A stretch of 64,000 nucleotides of DNA, taken from Caprella mutica. Lineage: Eukaryota; Arthropoda; Malacostraca; Amphipoda; Caprellidae. A program made the translations under genes and the position numbers. Of the stretch, positions 12,409 to 26,190 are shown piece by piece. How positions within the stretch are numbered: position 1 is the stretch's first letter; each line of letters starts with the position of its first letter. The stretch is taken from contig CANNZV010002473.1 in assembly GCA_947561585.1 (NCBI GenBank), forward strand, positions 1 to 64,000. The letters run 5' to 3'. Under the pieces are notes generated by a model. The model had not been told where the DNA came from and did no database searches. It worked only from the letters and a program-made list of their open reading frames with translations.

Positions 12409-12699
12409 ACTAAGTCAGGTGCTACACTCCTCAAGGCTATGTGCAATACCTCTAAAGTATTTCATAATGCAAAAGATGGAGGATAACAAAAAAAGAAATG
12501 CTGAGAATATCACAAAGAAAAAATAATTTATCATAGCGCATTTTTTGAATAAAATATTCATGTGTGATAAGAATAATTTATGAATACAGAAAATTGTGAA
12601 TTTTATTAAATAATAAGAATATGAATTATTACTTTTTTCACTTTCACAAAAACAAATGGTTAGATAAATTTGGAGAATGAAGATACAAGTCACAGCCAC

Positions 12700-14945
12700 A
12701 GTGAATCACTGCACTACAACCAATCACTGCACTACAACCAATCACTGCACTACAACCAATCACTGCACTACAACCAATCACTGCACTACAACCAATCACT
12801 GCACTACAACCAATCACTGCACTACAGCCAATCACTGCACTACAGCCAATCACTGCACTACAACCAATCACTGCACTACAACCAATCACTGCACTACAAC
12901 CAATCACTGCACTACAACCAATCACTGCACTACAACCAATCACTGGACTACAACCAATCACTGGACTACAACCAATCACTGGACTACAACCAATCACCAC
13001 ACTACAACCAATCACTGCACTACAACCAATCACTGCACTACAACCAATCACTGGACTACAACCAATCACTGGACTACAACCAATCACTGGACTACAACCA
13101 ATCACTGGACTACAACCAATCACTGGCTACAACCAATCACTGGACTACAACCAATCACTGCACTACAACCAATCACTGCACTACAACCAATCACTGCACT
13201 ACAACCAATCACTGCACTACAACCAATCACTGCACTACAACCAATCACTGCACTACAACCAATCACTGCACTACAACCAATCACTGCACTACAACCAATC
13301 ACTGCACTACAACCAATCACTGCACTACAACCAATCACCACACTACAACCAATCACCACACTACAACCAATCACTGCACTACAACCAATCACTGCACTAC
13401 AACCAATCACCGCACTACAACCAATCACCGCACTACAACCAATCACTGCACTACAACCAATCACTGGACTACAACCAATCACTGGACTACAACCAATCAC
13501 TGGACTACAACCAATCACTGCACTACAACCAATCACTGCACTACAACCAATCACTGGACTACAACCAATCACTGGACTACAACCAATCACTGGACTACAA
13601 CCAATCACCACACTACAACCAATCACTGCACTACAACCAATCACTGCACTACAACCAATCACTGGACTACAACCAATCACTGGACTACAACCAATCACTG
13701 GACTACAACCAATCACTGGACTACAACCAATCACTGGACTACAACCAATCACTGGACTACAACCAATCACTGCACTACAACCAATCACTGCACTACAACC
13801 AATCACTGCACTACAACCAATCACTGCACTACAACCAATCACTGCACTACAACCAATCACTGCACTACAACCAATCACCACACTACAACCAACCACCACA
13901 CTACAACCAATCACCACACTACAACCAATCACCACACTACAACCAATCACTGCACTACAACCAATCACTGCACTACAACCAATCACTGCACTACAACCAA
14001 TCACTGCACTACAACCAATCACTGCATTACAACCAATCACCGCACTACAACCAATCACCGCACTACAACCAATCACCGCACTACAACCAATCACCGCACT
14101 ACAACCAATCACCGCACTACAACCAATCACTGGACTACAACCAATCACTGCACTACAACCAATCACTGCACTACAACCAATCACTGCACTACAACCAATC
14201 ACTGCACTACAACCAATCACTGCACTACAACCAATCACTGCACTACAACCAATCACCACACTACAACCAACCACCACACTACAACCAATCACCACACTAC
14301 AACCAATCACCACACTACAACCAATCACTGCACTACAACCAATCACTGCACTACAACCAATCACTGCACTACAACCAATCACTGCATTACAACCAATCAC
14401 CGCACTACAACCAATCACCGCACTACAACCAATCACCGCACTACAACCAATCACCGCACTACAACCAATCACCGCACTACAACCAATCACTGCACTACAA
14501 CCAATCACTGGACTACAACCAATCACTGGACTACAACCAATCACTGGACTACAACCAATCACTGGACTACAACCAATCACCACACTACAACCAATCACCG
14601 CACTACAACTAATCAACGCACTACAACCAATCACTGGACTACAACCAATCACCGCACTACAACCAATCACCGCACTACAACCAATCATCGCACTGCAACC
14701 AATCAACACACTACAACCAATCACCGCACTACAACCAATCACCGCACTACAACCAATCACCGCACTACAACCAATCACCGCACTACAACCAATCACCACA
14801 CTACAACCAATCACCACACTACAACCAATCACCACACTACAACCAATCACCACACTACAACCAATCACTGCACTACAACCAATCACTGCACTACAACCAA
14901 TCACTGCACTACAACCAATCACCGCACTACAACCAATCACCGCAA
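12700..14945. repeat. 18-bp satellite, about 125 copies
   Basis: Unit CAATCACTGCACTACAAC. Four main subtypes differ at the middle: ACTGCAC, ACTGGAC, ACCACAC and ACCGCAC, in runs. A block of 20-21 units is repeated: the marker GCATTACAAC recurs 360 bp apart (about 14023 and 14383) and the marker AACCAACCACC recurs 378 bp apart (13891 and 14269). One 17-bp unit (ACTGGCTACAAC near 13123) shifts the phase. Because 18 is a multiple of 3, frames of 779, 757 and 606 codons stay open on both strands; these are not genes. Confidence 0.98.
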
Positions 14946-15718
14946 GATGAGGGGGTACAGCATGAAAGTACTCCTCACATTTTACTCCGTGACGACTGTC
15001 TGTCTTTAGAAAGCTAAGACATTACATCGGTTTCATTTTCCTAATTTGATGTCCAATTTGAAGAGGAAATTACAAAGAAATATAAAGCTGGCAAATTAGA
15101 AGAGAGAGAGAGAGAGAGAGTGGGGTACCATTGATACGGTAACAGAATGATACAAAGATGAGTATCAGTGATACAAGAAAAAAATATCAGTGATGCTGTA
15201 AGGGAAGTATTAATGATACCTTATAGTATGTATCAGTGATACGGACATAGTAGCACTAGAACTAATAATTGTACCTTAGGACTGTATCAGTAGAACTAAC
15301 TATACAGTACTGCAAGTATCATCAGCTACAGTGCACTCTGTATGTGTGAAGAGCCACTCAAAGAAATAGTCAACATGATGCACATCTTCAGGAACATCTT
15401 TAATGGTTGAAAAAATCGGTTTTCGAGATTTAGCAGCTTTTTATAAATGAAAAATAACTGGTAATATTTTGGTCAGTGACAATGCAGTTCATAGTGAATA
15501 TCGTCATAAGGAGAGTAAATAACTATCCTGACATAGATAGTGTGTTTATCTAGCAAGGAGTGGGTCTAGATAAATTATCCCTGATAGATATTGCCACTGT
15601 AAACTCTACACTGTTATATTGCACATTAACAGCAAAATTGAATTCGTGAGGTAATGAAGAATAAAGGGAATTATTCGATTTTTAACAGAAATAATTAGAG
15701 TGCCAAAGCAGGTGTTTG
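14946..15718. other. Spacer with small simple repeats
   Basis: A short (AG)n tract at about 15101-15120 is followed to about 15245 by scattered copies of a TATCAGTGATA-like motif, probably a decayed minisatellite. No gene seen. Confidence 0.6.
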
Positions 15719-16212
15719 GCCTATGCAGGTGTTTTTTCCCGTCTCTTTCCCTATGCAGGTGTTTTTCCCATCTCTTTCCCTATGCAGGTGTTTTCCCATC
15801 TCTTCCCCTATGCAGGTGTTTTCCCCATCTCTTCCCCTATGCAGGTGTTTTCCCCATCTCTTCCCCTATGCAGGTGTTTTCCCCATCTCTTCTCCTATGC
15901 AGGTGTTTTCCCCATCTCTTCTCCTATGCAGGTGTTTTCCCCATCTCTTCTCCTATGCAGGTGTTTTCCCCATCTCTTCTCCTATGCAGGTGTTTTCCCC
16001 ATCTCATTTTCTATGCAGGTGTTTTCCCATCTCTTCCCCTATGCAGGTGTTTCCCCATCTCTTCCCCTATGCAGGTGTTTTCCCCATCTCTTCTCCTATG
16101 CAGGTGTTTTCCCCATCTCTTTTTCTATGCAGGTGTTTTCCCATCTCTTCCCCTATGCAGGTGTTTTCCCCATCTCTTCCCCTATGCAGGTGTTTTCCCC
16201 ATCTCTTCCCCA
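15719..16212 (+). repeat. 29-bp pyrimidine-rich array
   Basis: About 17 copies of a unit TATGCAGGTGTTTTCCCCAT + CTCTTCCCC. The 29-bp period rotates through three frames, so all plus-strand frames stay open with a 29-residue period; this is not a protein. Each unit places a pyrimidine tract before ATGCAG|GTGTTT, which resembles a 3' splice site joined to a weak 5' splice site. Confidence 0.96.
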
Positions 16213-18712
16213 GTGTGACCCACATTCCTCAGTGCGGAGGAAGTCGTTTTCCTCTTCTTTCTGGGCCATTGAAAGGAAGTGGTTCCAAAGTTCACCCAAT
16301 TCATCTCTTCGGTTATTGAAAAGAGAATGAAAGTTACTAAAAGAAAAAATTGCAACATTAATATCTTTCATTGATCAAAAGCCATTCAGATAAACAAACA
16401 CTGAGAGAATAAATGCAGTTATTTCTTAAGATATTCCTCCATTCATACGAAATACCTATTGAGAAATTTTGCTCCATTTCTTTTGCTAATAATGAGTTCG
16501 ATAAATACCTGCTCAAAATGCATTGTAGTGTCATTTCAATAAACTATTTCTTAATTTATAAAAATGCTATATAAACTAAGTTGGGGACTGGAAATAATGA
16601 TGTAGCTACATTTTAGAATTAAATGGATCGATATCCTTCATAAAAGCCAAAATGTCAAAAAGAAATATTCCCCTAAAACACATCTACAGGTGAGTAGGAT
16701 ACACTGTAAATATTACAGTCATAGCTTGTCTGTAGCGCGTGGTGGAGTAGCTAGGAACGCGTCTTTCCTTCCACACCCCAAATGGGTTGAGGGAGTTGAT
16801 TTGGGGAAAAAAACCCTGCAATCTTGGCTCTAATAAGAAATCAGTACCGCACTGGCTTTTATACGAAGAAGAAATGTCGATGGACTAAGAAACACATCCT
16901 ACTAGAGCGAGGTGACCTGATGGTAGAGATGCTTCAGTCTCTCCTGAAAGCTTACGTTTTACGTTGATTGACGCTTTATATCTTTGTCAGTTTTTTTTTG
17001 TACCTACAGAGATGTAGCAAGGTTCGTTTGAAGAGGAAAAGGTGCTTAGTAATATACCGTAAATATTTTTAGATAACTGAATTAGAAAAAATTATAGCTA
17101 AAAAAATTTAACAAAAGGTAAAATAAGAGTTTTCTAATTTAATATAACTTCTAAAAAAAACTTTCAATTTTAGATATCTCAATGTTATATAATGAAACAA
17201 CTCTTCTTTCAAAATGAATCCTGTCTCGTCTAATTGAGTGAAAAAAAACTGATATATCGAATTGAAATTACTCAAAAAAATAATATTCTCTATTAAAACA
17301 AACTCATTTTCTATTGATTGTAGCCAAATTTTAGCATGAACAAAAAGATTTTCTTTTGTCCTGTTCCACATGAACACTAAATTTTAGAACTCTCAGATGA
17401 TTATTAATAAAGAAGGTTATTGATCTTCTAAAAAGAAAATGATAGAATAATGTAGATGTATTTTTTATGTTTAATTTCCTTAAATAGTGAGACAATTTTA
17501 TGGAGACAATTTAATCAAATTTTACATTGTTTTTAGATTTACTAAAAGAATGTACCTAGTTTATCTTATATTTTAATCACTATTTTTAAATTAAGCTATA
17601 AATAATTCTTTAGAGTTCAATTTATCAATGCCTATAAAATACTCATAGCAAATTCTAACTGTTTGTTACAGGAAGGAGTGAACAGAGACTAGGATTACTG
17701 TGTAACGTTATCTCCATTATCTTCCATTACACTCAGAGACTCTGGATGCGACAGATAAAAGAAGCAAATGCATTAGTATTTACAGCCTTTGCAAACATAT
17801 AAAATGCTCACAAACTTTGTTCTGTGAAGGAAAAGGTGTGAAATCATCATAGTTTTTTTGGTGACCTCACCCATGGCCCGCACACAAAGGAGGAGCCGAT
17901 GACACGCACTTGTTAACCTTGGCGAGTCTCAAGAAGGACTGAGAGCAAACGAAGACGTCACGACTGAGTACAACTTATTGTGAAGTTGACAAAGAGATTC
18001 CACTTTGTTTTCTTTCGATAATTTGCTCAGAAAATAAATCTTATTTGCTCATTATCAACAAATTTGAGTTCTGGAAGTCCATATGTTAGGTTCGTACTCT
18101 ATATTTAGCATAGATTAAACTTTCTAAGCATCTTAGTTTCTGATTTTTTGATATAGTTATTAGTCTATAAATTCAAAAAAAAAATTAATATAAATAATAT
18201 TATACCAATACAAATAATTTATTTAAATTCAACAATTAAAACGAATCGAAATATTATTAAAACATATAATTACAACACATCACATAAAATAAAATCAGCA
18301 AGATCTTTTCGTTTGAATTATAACCTTTAGTATTATGAAATCTAAGCATTTAAATAAATTTGTTTTGTTAAAATAACATCAATTCATAGATTTTTGTCAT
18401 TATTTGTTAAATTTCTTTTGAACACTGTTAAACCTCAATAAATATTTGACCAGGACCATCTCTTCTCGCTAAAAAAATACTTAAAAACATCTTCATTGAC
18501 ATTCAAATTGACTTGAACAAAAGTAAATATAAATAAATGTGATTTTCAGAATGCTTTATTCGTGAATTATACAATTGAATAATTAAAATTGAATTATCAA
18601 CAATATAATAGAAATTATGAATTAATTTCAGGAAATTATTAATAAGAATTTCATGGAGGTATTTTAGTAATTTCGATTACAATATCGTATATAAATTACA
18701 CTAAACATTATA
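16213..18712. other. AT-rich gene-free stretch
   Basis: No gene recognised. A GC-richer segment at about 16730-16800 and another at 17870-17960 show no coding frame, and no tRNA fold is evident. Confidence 0.5.
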
Positions 18713-19057
18713 CCCCGCTCTTATTACGTCTCAGATTTATGACTATTTTAAAAAAGCGTGGGACATGTCTCGCTTTTATTTCTCCTAGTATAGAAAATAC
18801 TCAAAATAGAAAATATTCCGGAGTAACTTTGATTATTTGGTTGGTCGTTTTCTGTTAAACTGTTATCGCCATAACTATTGCAGGTGCATAAGTTACCTGC
18901 TTAAGTTACGGCAAAAAAAGCTTAACTGAAAATGAACATCCAAATTACCAAAGTAACTCCTAAAATATTATCTATACCAAGAGATATAAAAGCGAGACAT
19001 GTCCCACACTTATTCGATTGTCATATCTCTGAGTCGTGATAAGAGATAAGAGCGGGG
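18713..19057. mobile_element. MITE family D (345 bp)
   Basis: Terminal inverted repeats begin CCCCGCTCTTAT and end ATAAGAGCGGGG, and both arms contain GGGACATGTCTCGCTTTTAT or its complement. The element is flanked by TA on both sides. There is no coding capacity, so it is a non-autonomous DNA transposon with a TA target, single copy in this window. Confidence 0.85.
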
Positions 19058-21032
19058 TATCCCTGCAAATAATTCCATTATAATATGTTTTTCAAACGGA
19101 TATAACAATGATTTAATACTCCCATCTGGAAAGACTGATCATTGGAATACCTTTGGAACAAGTGACATTTAGGCTCGTCACAGCGACTGCAAGATTTAAC
19201 CAGTACCACTATCTAATTATACAAAGGCAAACAGTGTTGAATGCATAGCAAGTTTACACAAGGAGAGAAAAGTTCGCTCATCACACAGTATCCTGTTTGA
19301 TCTTTGGAGGTTAATATTTGAGATGCACCAAAGTGAAAAGAAATAAACTGAGACCTAAAACGAAAGTCACTTTCGACAGTTACGAATATTGGCACCTTAG
19401 AATTCAATAAGAGACAACCAACCACACCCTCTACAGTCAACCCAACCAGCTACAACCATGCCATCCTTAGTCAACCCAACCATGCCCCGTATTCAAACAT
19501 TCACCTCACTTTAGTGACCCATGTGGTTTATGAACAGAAATATAAGGTCAATGCAGTTACAAAACACAGTACGACCTATCACAAAATTAAAGATTATATA
19601 TCTCTAACAAAATTCCACGTGGTTATACCTAGATAACACAATTTAAATAAAGAAATAAAAACTCGAAATTAGCATTATTAGTACAAGATATCATTCAGTG
19701 TAACATTAAATAACTGTAGCCTACAGCATGTCTAACAGACTATTTTAACAACATAACTTGATAAAAAGGAGAGAAAAGCGAGAAATGTTCTCGATGCAAT
19801 GCAAAGACGCACGAGATTAAGACGGGGCGAATAATTTAAATGTGCCCTAATTGAATGATCTGGCGAGATGGAACAGTTTAACCGCACGAGAGGTTTTGTG
19901 GCTCAGAACATGGCTACAAAACAACAGTTAGGAAATGTACTCAAAAACGAAGAAAAGAAGAAAAAAAGAGATAACTGTTCAGTGGTCGCAGATTCATGTG
20001 ATGTAGAATATACATTCAAAACTATAGAAATTATATAAATAAACAATTAATTGGATGATTTAACAGTTAATCTAATCGTATTCATGAGCTAGACCACTAA
20101 CTTACTGGGTAAACATTTACAAATGGAGACAAAAAGAGCAAGTCATCTAGACTAAATACTGGTTATAATGAAACTGTAAATGATGACACAATATGCAATT
20201 TTATAATAAAACTAGAATAATTAATGGATAATAATTACAACATAAAACCAATTAAAGTATAATTCTAAATAATTATTTAATATATAGAAACTACCAATGC
20301 TAGCGATACCCGTTATCAGTTAGATAAAAGATAGCATGCAAATTAAGCTGTTACAGTTAGTTTAAGTTGTTTAGAGGAAATGTGGAGAAATAGAGGAAAC
20401 CTCTACTGATTATGTAGAGGTTGTTATTATTAATTATCTAACGGTAATTACGTTAAATAAGGCAGCAGGGGGATTCTGGGTAATTTAAGATTGTTATTAT
20501 ATAATTAAATTGACGTACAACTGAGTGAATAAATATTTGCATGTAATTAAAGCCTCTACTACAAATAACTATCAAAACAAATGATAACTAATTAATATTT
20601 AGTTAAATAGGATTTTAGAATGTGTGAATTAGAATACGTGTAGTAAAATTAGCTTTTCGTGAATTTTAGTGTTTAAAATTAAGATTTATGTATTGGCAGA
20701 ATAAACTTAATAAGAGTGTTATTAAATACAGTTAGATATTATTTCCAAATATAATCAATAAAATGTAAAATCCGTTAGAATAATTAGGAAATGTTCTTTG
20801 TTTTCTTTCAACGAATTAGACGTTGTTAACCTTGTCCTGGACCCACGGTGAGAACATTTAGAAACAACAATCTGGATTTAGACGCGAAATTCACTCACGT
20901 AAAATTATTCTCATGACATACAAATTAATGTGAAAATAACACCCGCTAAAAATGTCACAATGAAAATAAAAGAACAAGTACCAAAAGACTGAATAACTCT
21001 CGATAATTAAATAATAAATTAATTTAGTAGTT
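19058..21032. other. AT-rich gene-free stretch
   Basis: Nothing recognised on either strand. Confidence 0.5.
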
Positions 21033-21462
21033 GTTTAACGTCTGCTTAATTCGGAACCAAAGGTTTAAAAGGAAATTAAGTACAAGTAACTGGAAGAAGC
21101 AGTCAGAAGGAAAGTGGCTCCATGAACAGAGTCCCCTACTATCGTCAGTGGCAATGCTCATGGATGCGGAAAAGCTACTCCGTGAATGCAGTCAGTAGCT
21201 GCATTCAAGGAATGTGACGAAAAGGGACAAAAGCACCGGTGGAAGAGGAAAATGAAGCAGTGATAGTAAATGAAGCTTACGAGTCTACCTAACACAGATC
21301 TAAGACCTCTTAGTTGAAGAGCATAACCCTACGCTATCCTCTAAAACTGCAAGTAGCTTTAAAAAACACGGTAAAAATGAAAAAAAGACAATAAATAATC
21401 CAAATTACAAAAGTTCGGGGTACATTCACCACAGACTGCTTCAGGATAGACCCTGAGGGCTG
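21033..21462 (-). mobile_element. Dispersed repeat family E, copy 1
   Basis: About 430 bp alignable with 48755-49242. Shared blocks include GGAAGAAGCAGTCAGA, AATGCTCATGGATGC, AAAAGCTACTCCGTGAAT, AAGAGCATAACCCTA and TATCCTCTAAAACTGCAAGT. Read on the minus strand it ends GGTTCCGAA..GCAGACGTTAAAC followed by an AT-rich tail, as in the 3' ends of some SINE/LINE families. No ORF is preserved. Class is inferred only. Confidence 0.7.
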
Positions 21463-21685
21463 TAAAAAGAAATAAATTTTAAAACCTAGCAACACCAATA
21501 AATGAATAAAAAAATCATTAGGTAAACTAATCAATAGGTAGTTATTTAACATATTCATCACAATTCTATTTTTTTTAATTTTAATAACCTACCTAATAAT
21601 CAGAGCAAATTCGTACCAAATATGATAATTTGAATAATAATCACAATAACAACAGTAAATACACAGTTATGGGACTGGGTTGGAA

Positions 21686-22199
21686 GTAGCAAGTACAAGT
21701 ATTTATAGGTAGCAAGTACAAGTGGAAAGTACAAGTGGCAAGTACAAGTGGCAAGTACAAGTGGCAAGTACAAGTGGCAAGTACAAGTGGCAAGTACAAG
21801 TGGCAAGTACAAGTGGCAAGTACAAGTGGCAAGTACAAGTGGCAAGTACAAGTGGCAAGTACAAGTGGCAAGTACAAGTGGCAAGTACAAGTGGCAAGTA
21901 CAAGTGGCAAGTACAAGTGGCAAGTACAAGTGGCAAGTACAAGTGGCAAGTACAAGTGGCAAGTACAAGTGGCAAGTACAAGTGGCAAGTACAAATGGCA
22001 AGTACAAATGGCAAGTATATGTGTACATGTGGTAAGTATTTATAGGTAGCAAGTACAAGTAGCAAGTACAAGTAGCAAGTACATGTGGCAAGTACATGTG
22101 GCAAGTACATGTGGCAAGTACAAGTAGCAAGTACAAGTAGCAAGTACATGTGGCAAGTACATGTGGCAAGTACAAGTAGCAAGTACAAGTAGTGAGTAC
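21686..22199. repeat. 13-bp tandem array
   Basis: About 24 near-perfect copies of CAAGTACAAGTGG, then from about 22046 a second zone of AGCAAGTACAAGT and GGCAAGTACATGT variants. Both zones are preceded by the same lead-in GTATTTATAGGTAGC (about 21699 and 22036), so the array itself was duplicated. Open frames on both strands result from the repeat. Confidence 0.96.
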
Positions 22200-22707
22200 A
22201 TCTACCATTGCACAACTTTTAATATCGATATTATTTCAATGCAATATTGCGCAACTTCAGAATTATATATAATTATCGCCATAATAACACTTAATTACAC
22301 TACAGAGGTCAAGAGTCCTTTCTAGAGTTATGGCCCAGTTAGTCGAAAATTAGAGTTAGTAATTCAGATGACCTTTTCGATAGAAAAAACTAAAGGCACC
22401 CAATAAAGTGAAGTTAAAAGTGAATTATTATAAGCGAATCACAGCTGTGATTGTATTTATTATGTATCGAGATAATTCTCACATCTTATATTTTTAAGTA
22501 AATAATTCCTTCGATAATTCAAAGATTTAATAGTGAATGGAAGGATGACTTCTTTAGATTTCTCCCCTCAAATGCGCCTTTAGTGAAGATTTAGCCAAGA
22601 TGATATACCTCAGAGTTTATTAGGACAATCACTGCGATACTGATAGTAATTCAAAAGACTGAGTAACATCTTTTAAGGGTGAAAAAGAGAGAAAGTGAGA
22701 GTTAAAA
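22200..22707. other. AT-rich spacer
   Basis: Nothing recognised. Confidence 0.5.
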
Positions 22708-22864
22708 TTATCCATCACTATATTTTAAAATACCCATCACTATATTTTAAAATACCCATCACTATATTTTAAAATACCCATCACTATATTTTAAAATACC
22801 CATCACTAATCAAAATACCCACCACTAATCAAAATACCCACCACTGATCAAAATACCCATCACT
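22708..22864. repeat. 22-bp and 19-bp linked repeats
   Basis: Four copies of TATATTTTAAAATACCCATCAC pass directly into three shorter copies TAATCAAAATACCCACCAC, a length change within one array. Small imperfect ATTCATGTCTTAACACT repeats follow at 22940-23010. Confidence 0.9.
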
Positions 22865-25800
22865 AAAGTTAATCGCATCTCCCAAACTACTAAAAAGTGA
22901 ATTGGCAACAAACTCATAAGTCTGATTGATATCGAACACACTATTTATGTCTTAACACTATTCATGTCTTAACACTATTCATGTCTTTTATTCACACTAT
23001 TCATGTCCTATATTTATTCATCTTACTACTCACACTATAAGTCTCAGCATCCAAATGCAATGGGAAATACTAAGTCCGAGTTGTGAATAAATCATAACAA
23101 CGAAAACATTTTGCTTTAATCTAAACTGATGAGTTATGAGCACTTACGACTGTTATGAGAATTAGTGATGAACATAGAAAATGATGAACAGTTATCTGTA
23201 GTTAGAGTGTTATTATTAGTTCAGAGAAGGGTTTAACATCTGTTTAGATATCAAAAACCATATCGCTAAAGAGGAAAAAACTGAATGTTCATTGGTATCA
23301 CATTAAATAATATATTGAAATGTTAGGAAACAGAATAGTCAATTTGGAATACTAACCAAATGGCAATGTACAATGATTCACTCTAGCTCCTGTACAATGA
23401 TTCATATTTATTTCCGATTCACACACCAAATCATTTCCACGAGCAGTACTGCATGGCTTCAATAAATGACTATACAACATTTTAAGGACTGTGAATTGCA
23501 AAAACCTGATTAGGAGAAAAAAGATAGGTACACGAGTATCGAGTATCAGGCAACATGAGTATCGAGTATCAGGGTATATGAGTATCGAGTATCATGGTAC
23601 ATAAGTATCGAGGAACATAGACATACTACAGTAGTACCTAGATCCAGCAAAGACAATGACATCAGTGATTCACGGTTATAACAGCGTTATGGTCGGTAAT
23701 TACAGTAAGGGCGGACTCTAGTTACGTTACATGATCTGTAACGATCAAACGTTACCTCAAGTCGTTATTACATGACTAAAGATTTTCCAGGTAACGTATT
23801 TTTAACTCTGTGACGAATTAGATAGATAGCAATTTAGGTAACACTATTCTAATACTTCTTAAAATGCATCTAACAGCAATTAAAAATAACAAATATAATT
23901 TGTAAAATAAATAAAAATGTTTTTAAATAAATTAAATTGTAACAATAATGATATTATGGCAATTAATATACTAATACAATAGACTTGTATTATTGAGAAG
24001 TAGATTCAAGGAAATAGAGACCATCACTCTTCATTCCAAAGAAAATAGCAATTAGAAAAAACAAATAAAGTGGCGTTTGTACCCGTGTACCCGGTAATCA
24101 CTAGACAGAGGTTCACCACAAACACGGATAGCGTGTAGATGACATGTCAAAGATCAATTGCTTCACCTGTGATTGCTATAAAGAAAATACACCTTTAATT
24201 AACTAGAAAGTTAACAAGGAGGAGATAAAACAACAATAACGAGAGAAGAGGAAAAGAAACTTTATAGAAATAAACTTTCAAATAAGATAACCAAGTAATG
24301 GATTTCACGAGAGAGCAATAATTGAGGTGACAATTTCTATCTTGATAAAACACATTTATTCTAACTACTATAATATATCCTCATTAAATTTCCTTCTCTA
24401 TTTACAATAATGAATTACAAAAAAAAAACAATTAGGTACAATTTTCATTAAATTCACAAGCTAACGCACAGAACCACATAATAACAATTGACAAAAACTA
24501 AAAAATATAGGTAAGACCAAGGTAGGTATAAAAAAAATACTGATTTATGGTTTATTGCACCTCGTAGAAGACTTAACAGATATGTATGCCCATCACTAAA
24601 GAATAGCTTAACAAATGTTCTATCTGGAAGCTTACCCTCCTAGCCAATAAAACCTCAGACCCTATTAAGGTTTAAAGCTTCGTGAGGCAGTCAGGCACGA
24701 CTCTAAACCACACGGTGAGTGTTGTACCACAGTCTGGACACACAAAACAATAAACAAAAACAATATCTTGCTTCACAGTCAACTGCAAGGGTGAATCTAT
24801 TGAGATTTATGAAGATGGAATAAAAAGTATTGTATAGGAAAAGTTTTAGATAAGGTTAGTAGGAGCGTAAGGTTACCACCCAAGTTACCTTCCAGTTGCC
24901 AAGGTAGGGTCAATAAAAAGGTAATTTTAGGGTAGCGAGGCAGGTTTGGATTTGGTTTCAGTAGATCCGGGGTCGAAGTCCTTCACAAAATGTGACTTAA
25001 CAAGTAGCAAGGTAAATAAAGACTGGAAATGAGGCTAAGCAAGCCCTAACTATTTCATACTTCATTATTAACCCGTAAATGGAAGGTGGCGTTATATTGG
25101 GACAGCAATCTGTAGATTTAGATAGAAAATAAAGTTGAGCAACCGTGTACGGGTTAAATAGTATTTGATAATAGAGTACAGAATATTTCTGTATTCAGCT
25201 TGTACTGTATACAACTAAATGCACTAAAACATTAAAAAGATATAAAACATTTAAAAAATATATAGATCTAGTTGATGAGTAAAATTCATAGACTATTCAT
25301 AGCTCTACAAAAGGTACTGTACGGTGTATAATGATAGCGAGGTAAAAAGTAACGTATGTACGTGGGAACATCGGCACTGATTAGCTTTACACCGGAACAG
25401 GTATACCTTTTTTATTGATAGATGGCATTTTAATGATATGTCGGGGTTGAAGATTTTAGTAGGTGTTATTGAAGGAAACAATGGAAACTTGTTAAACATT
25501 AAAAACAGTGTGATATGTGAAGCATAAAAACAAATATTAATATTTATCAGAAAATAAATACACAAAAATAAGGAGGGGTGAAATGAATTTAAATGAAAGA
25601 ATAAAATAATTTGAGACATCCTTTACTCGAAAAATGATGTTAATAATAAGAACAGTATTTTTAATTTTTTTTTTTAAATTGAATTTCACCTTTAATAAAA
25701 AGTACACAGGTAAATACATTGAAATGTATTTAAGTAACGGTACAATAATTAGCAATGTATAAGTCGCACACTGGGTGGTTACCTATCGTGACGCAATGCT

Positions 25801-26060
25801 CAGCAAAGAGACTCTTAAAGCTAATGAAGCGATGCATTGGAAATACAAAAAGTCATGGAAAAGAAAAATCTTTCCTGGCCAAAATAGTTGTTTGCATTCT
25901 TCAAGGTCATTGGGGTAAATTACATGAAAAAAAAGACTGTATGTACCATGCGCTACAAATATAACAAATTGCTAAAGATGAACTAAATGGTACTCATTCA
26001 CTATCTTTTAATTTAGTTTTAAGTGAGAATAATCAATATGGTAACAGGAAAAACATTCTA
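22865..26060. other. AT-rich gene-free stretch
   Basis: GAGTATCGAGTATCA repeats three times at 23535-23610. A tRNA-like promoter candidate lies at 24934-24985. Short open frames at 25305-25964 show no family features. Confidence 0.5.
24934..24985 (+). other. Possible tRNA-derived SINE promoter
   Basis: GTAGCGAGGCAGG at about 24934 resembles a pol III A box, and ATCCGGGGTCGAAGTCC at 24967-24983 resembles a B box (family consensus GGTTCGANTCC). Spacing is about that of a tRNA. No cloverleaf or poly-A/T tail was verified, so this is a weak call. Confidence 0.3.
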
Positions 26061-26190
26061 GGGTAAGTTTCGAGTTATTGCACTGTCTCACATTTTCGAT
26101 CATAAAGGGAAACATGTAATATTTATTTAATTCACTATTTTCAATTTGTGATCGACAATGTGGAACAGTCCAATAACACGAAACTTACCC
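26061..26190. mobile_element. MITE family B (130 bp)
   Basis: Ends GGGTAAGTTTCGAGTTATTG and CAATAACACGAAACTTACCC, flanked by TA on both sides. The core palindrome is absent in this short form. Confidence 0.85.

Noticed and set aside
12644..15009. Open frames of 779, 757, 606 and 159 codons on both strands
   Set aside because: Produced by the 18-bp satellite, whose period keeps frames open on both strands; no unique domain and no gene structure.
15700..16371. Three overlapping plus-strand frames of 172-204 codons and one minus frame
   Set aside because: All plus frames translate the same 29-bp repeat; the 29-residue period in every frame shows no coding selection.
16730..16800. tRNA or SINE candidate in GC-richer sequence
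   Set aside because: No B box or acceptor-stem pairing seen.
21600..22215. Six overlapping frames on both strands rich in CHLYLPLVLAT or KYKWQVQV
   Set aside because: Artefacts of the 13-bp array (39 bp = 13 codons).
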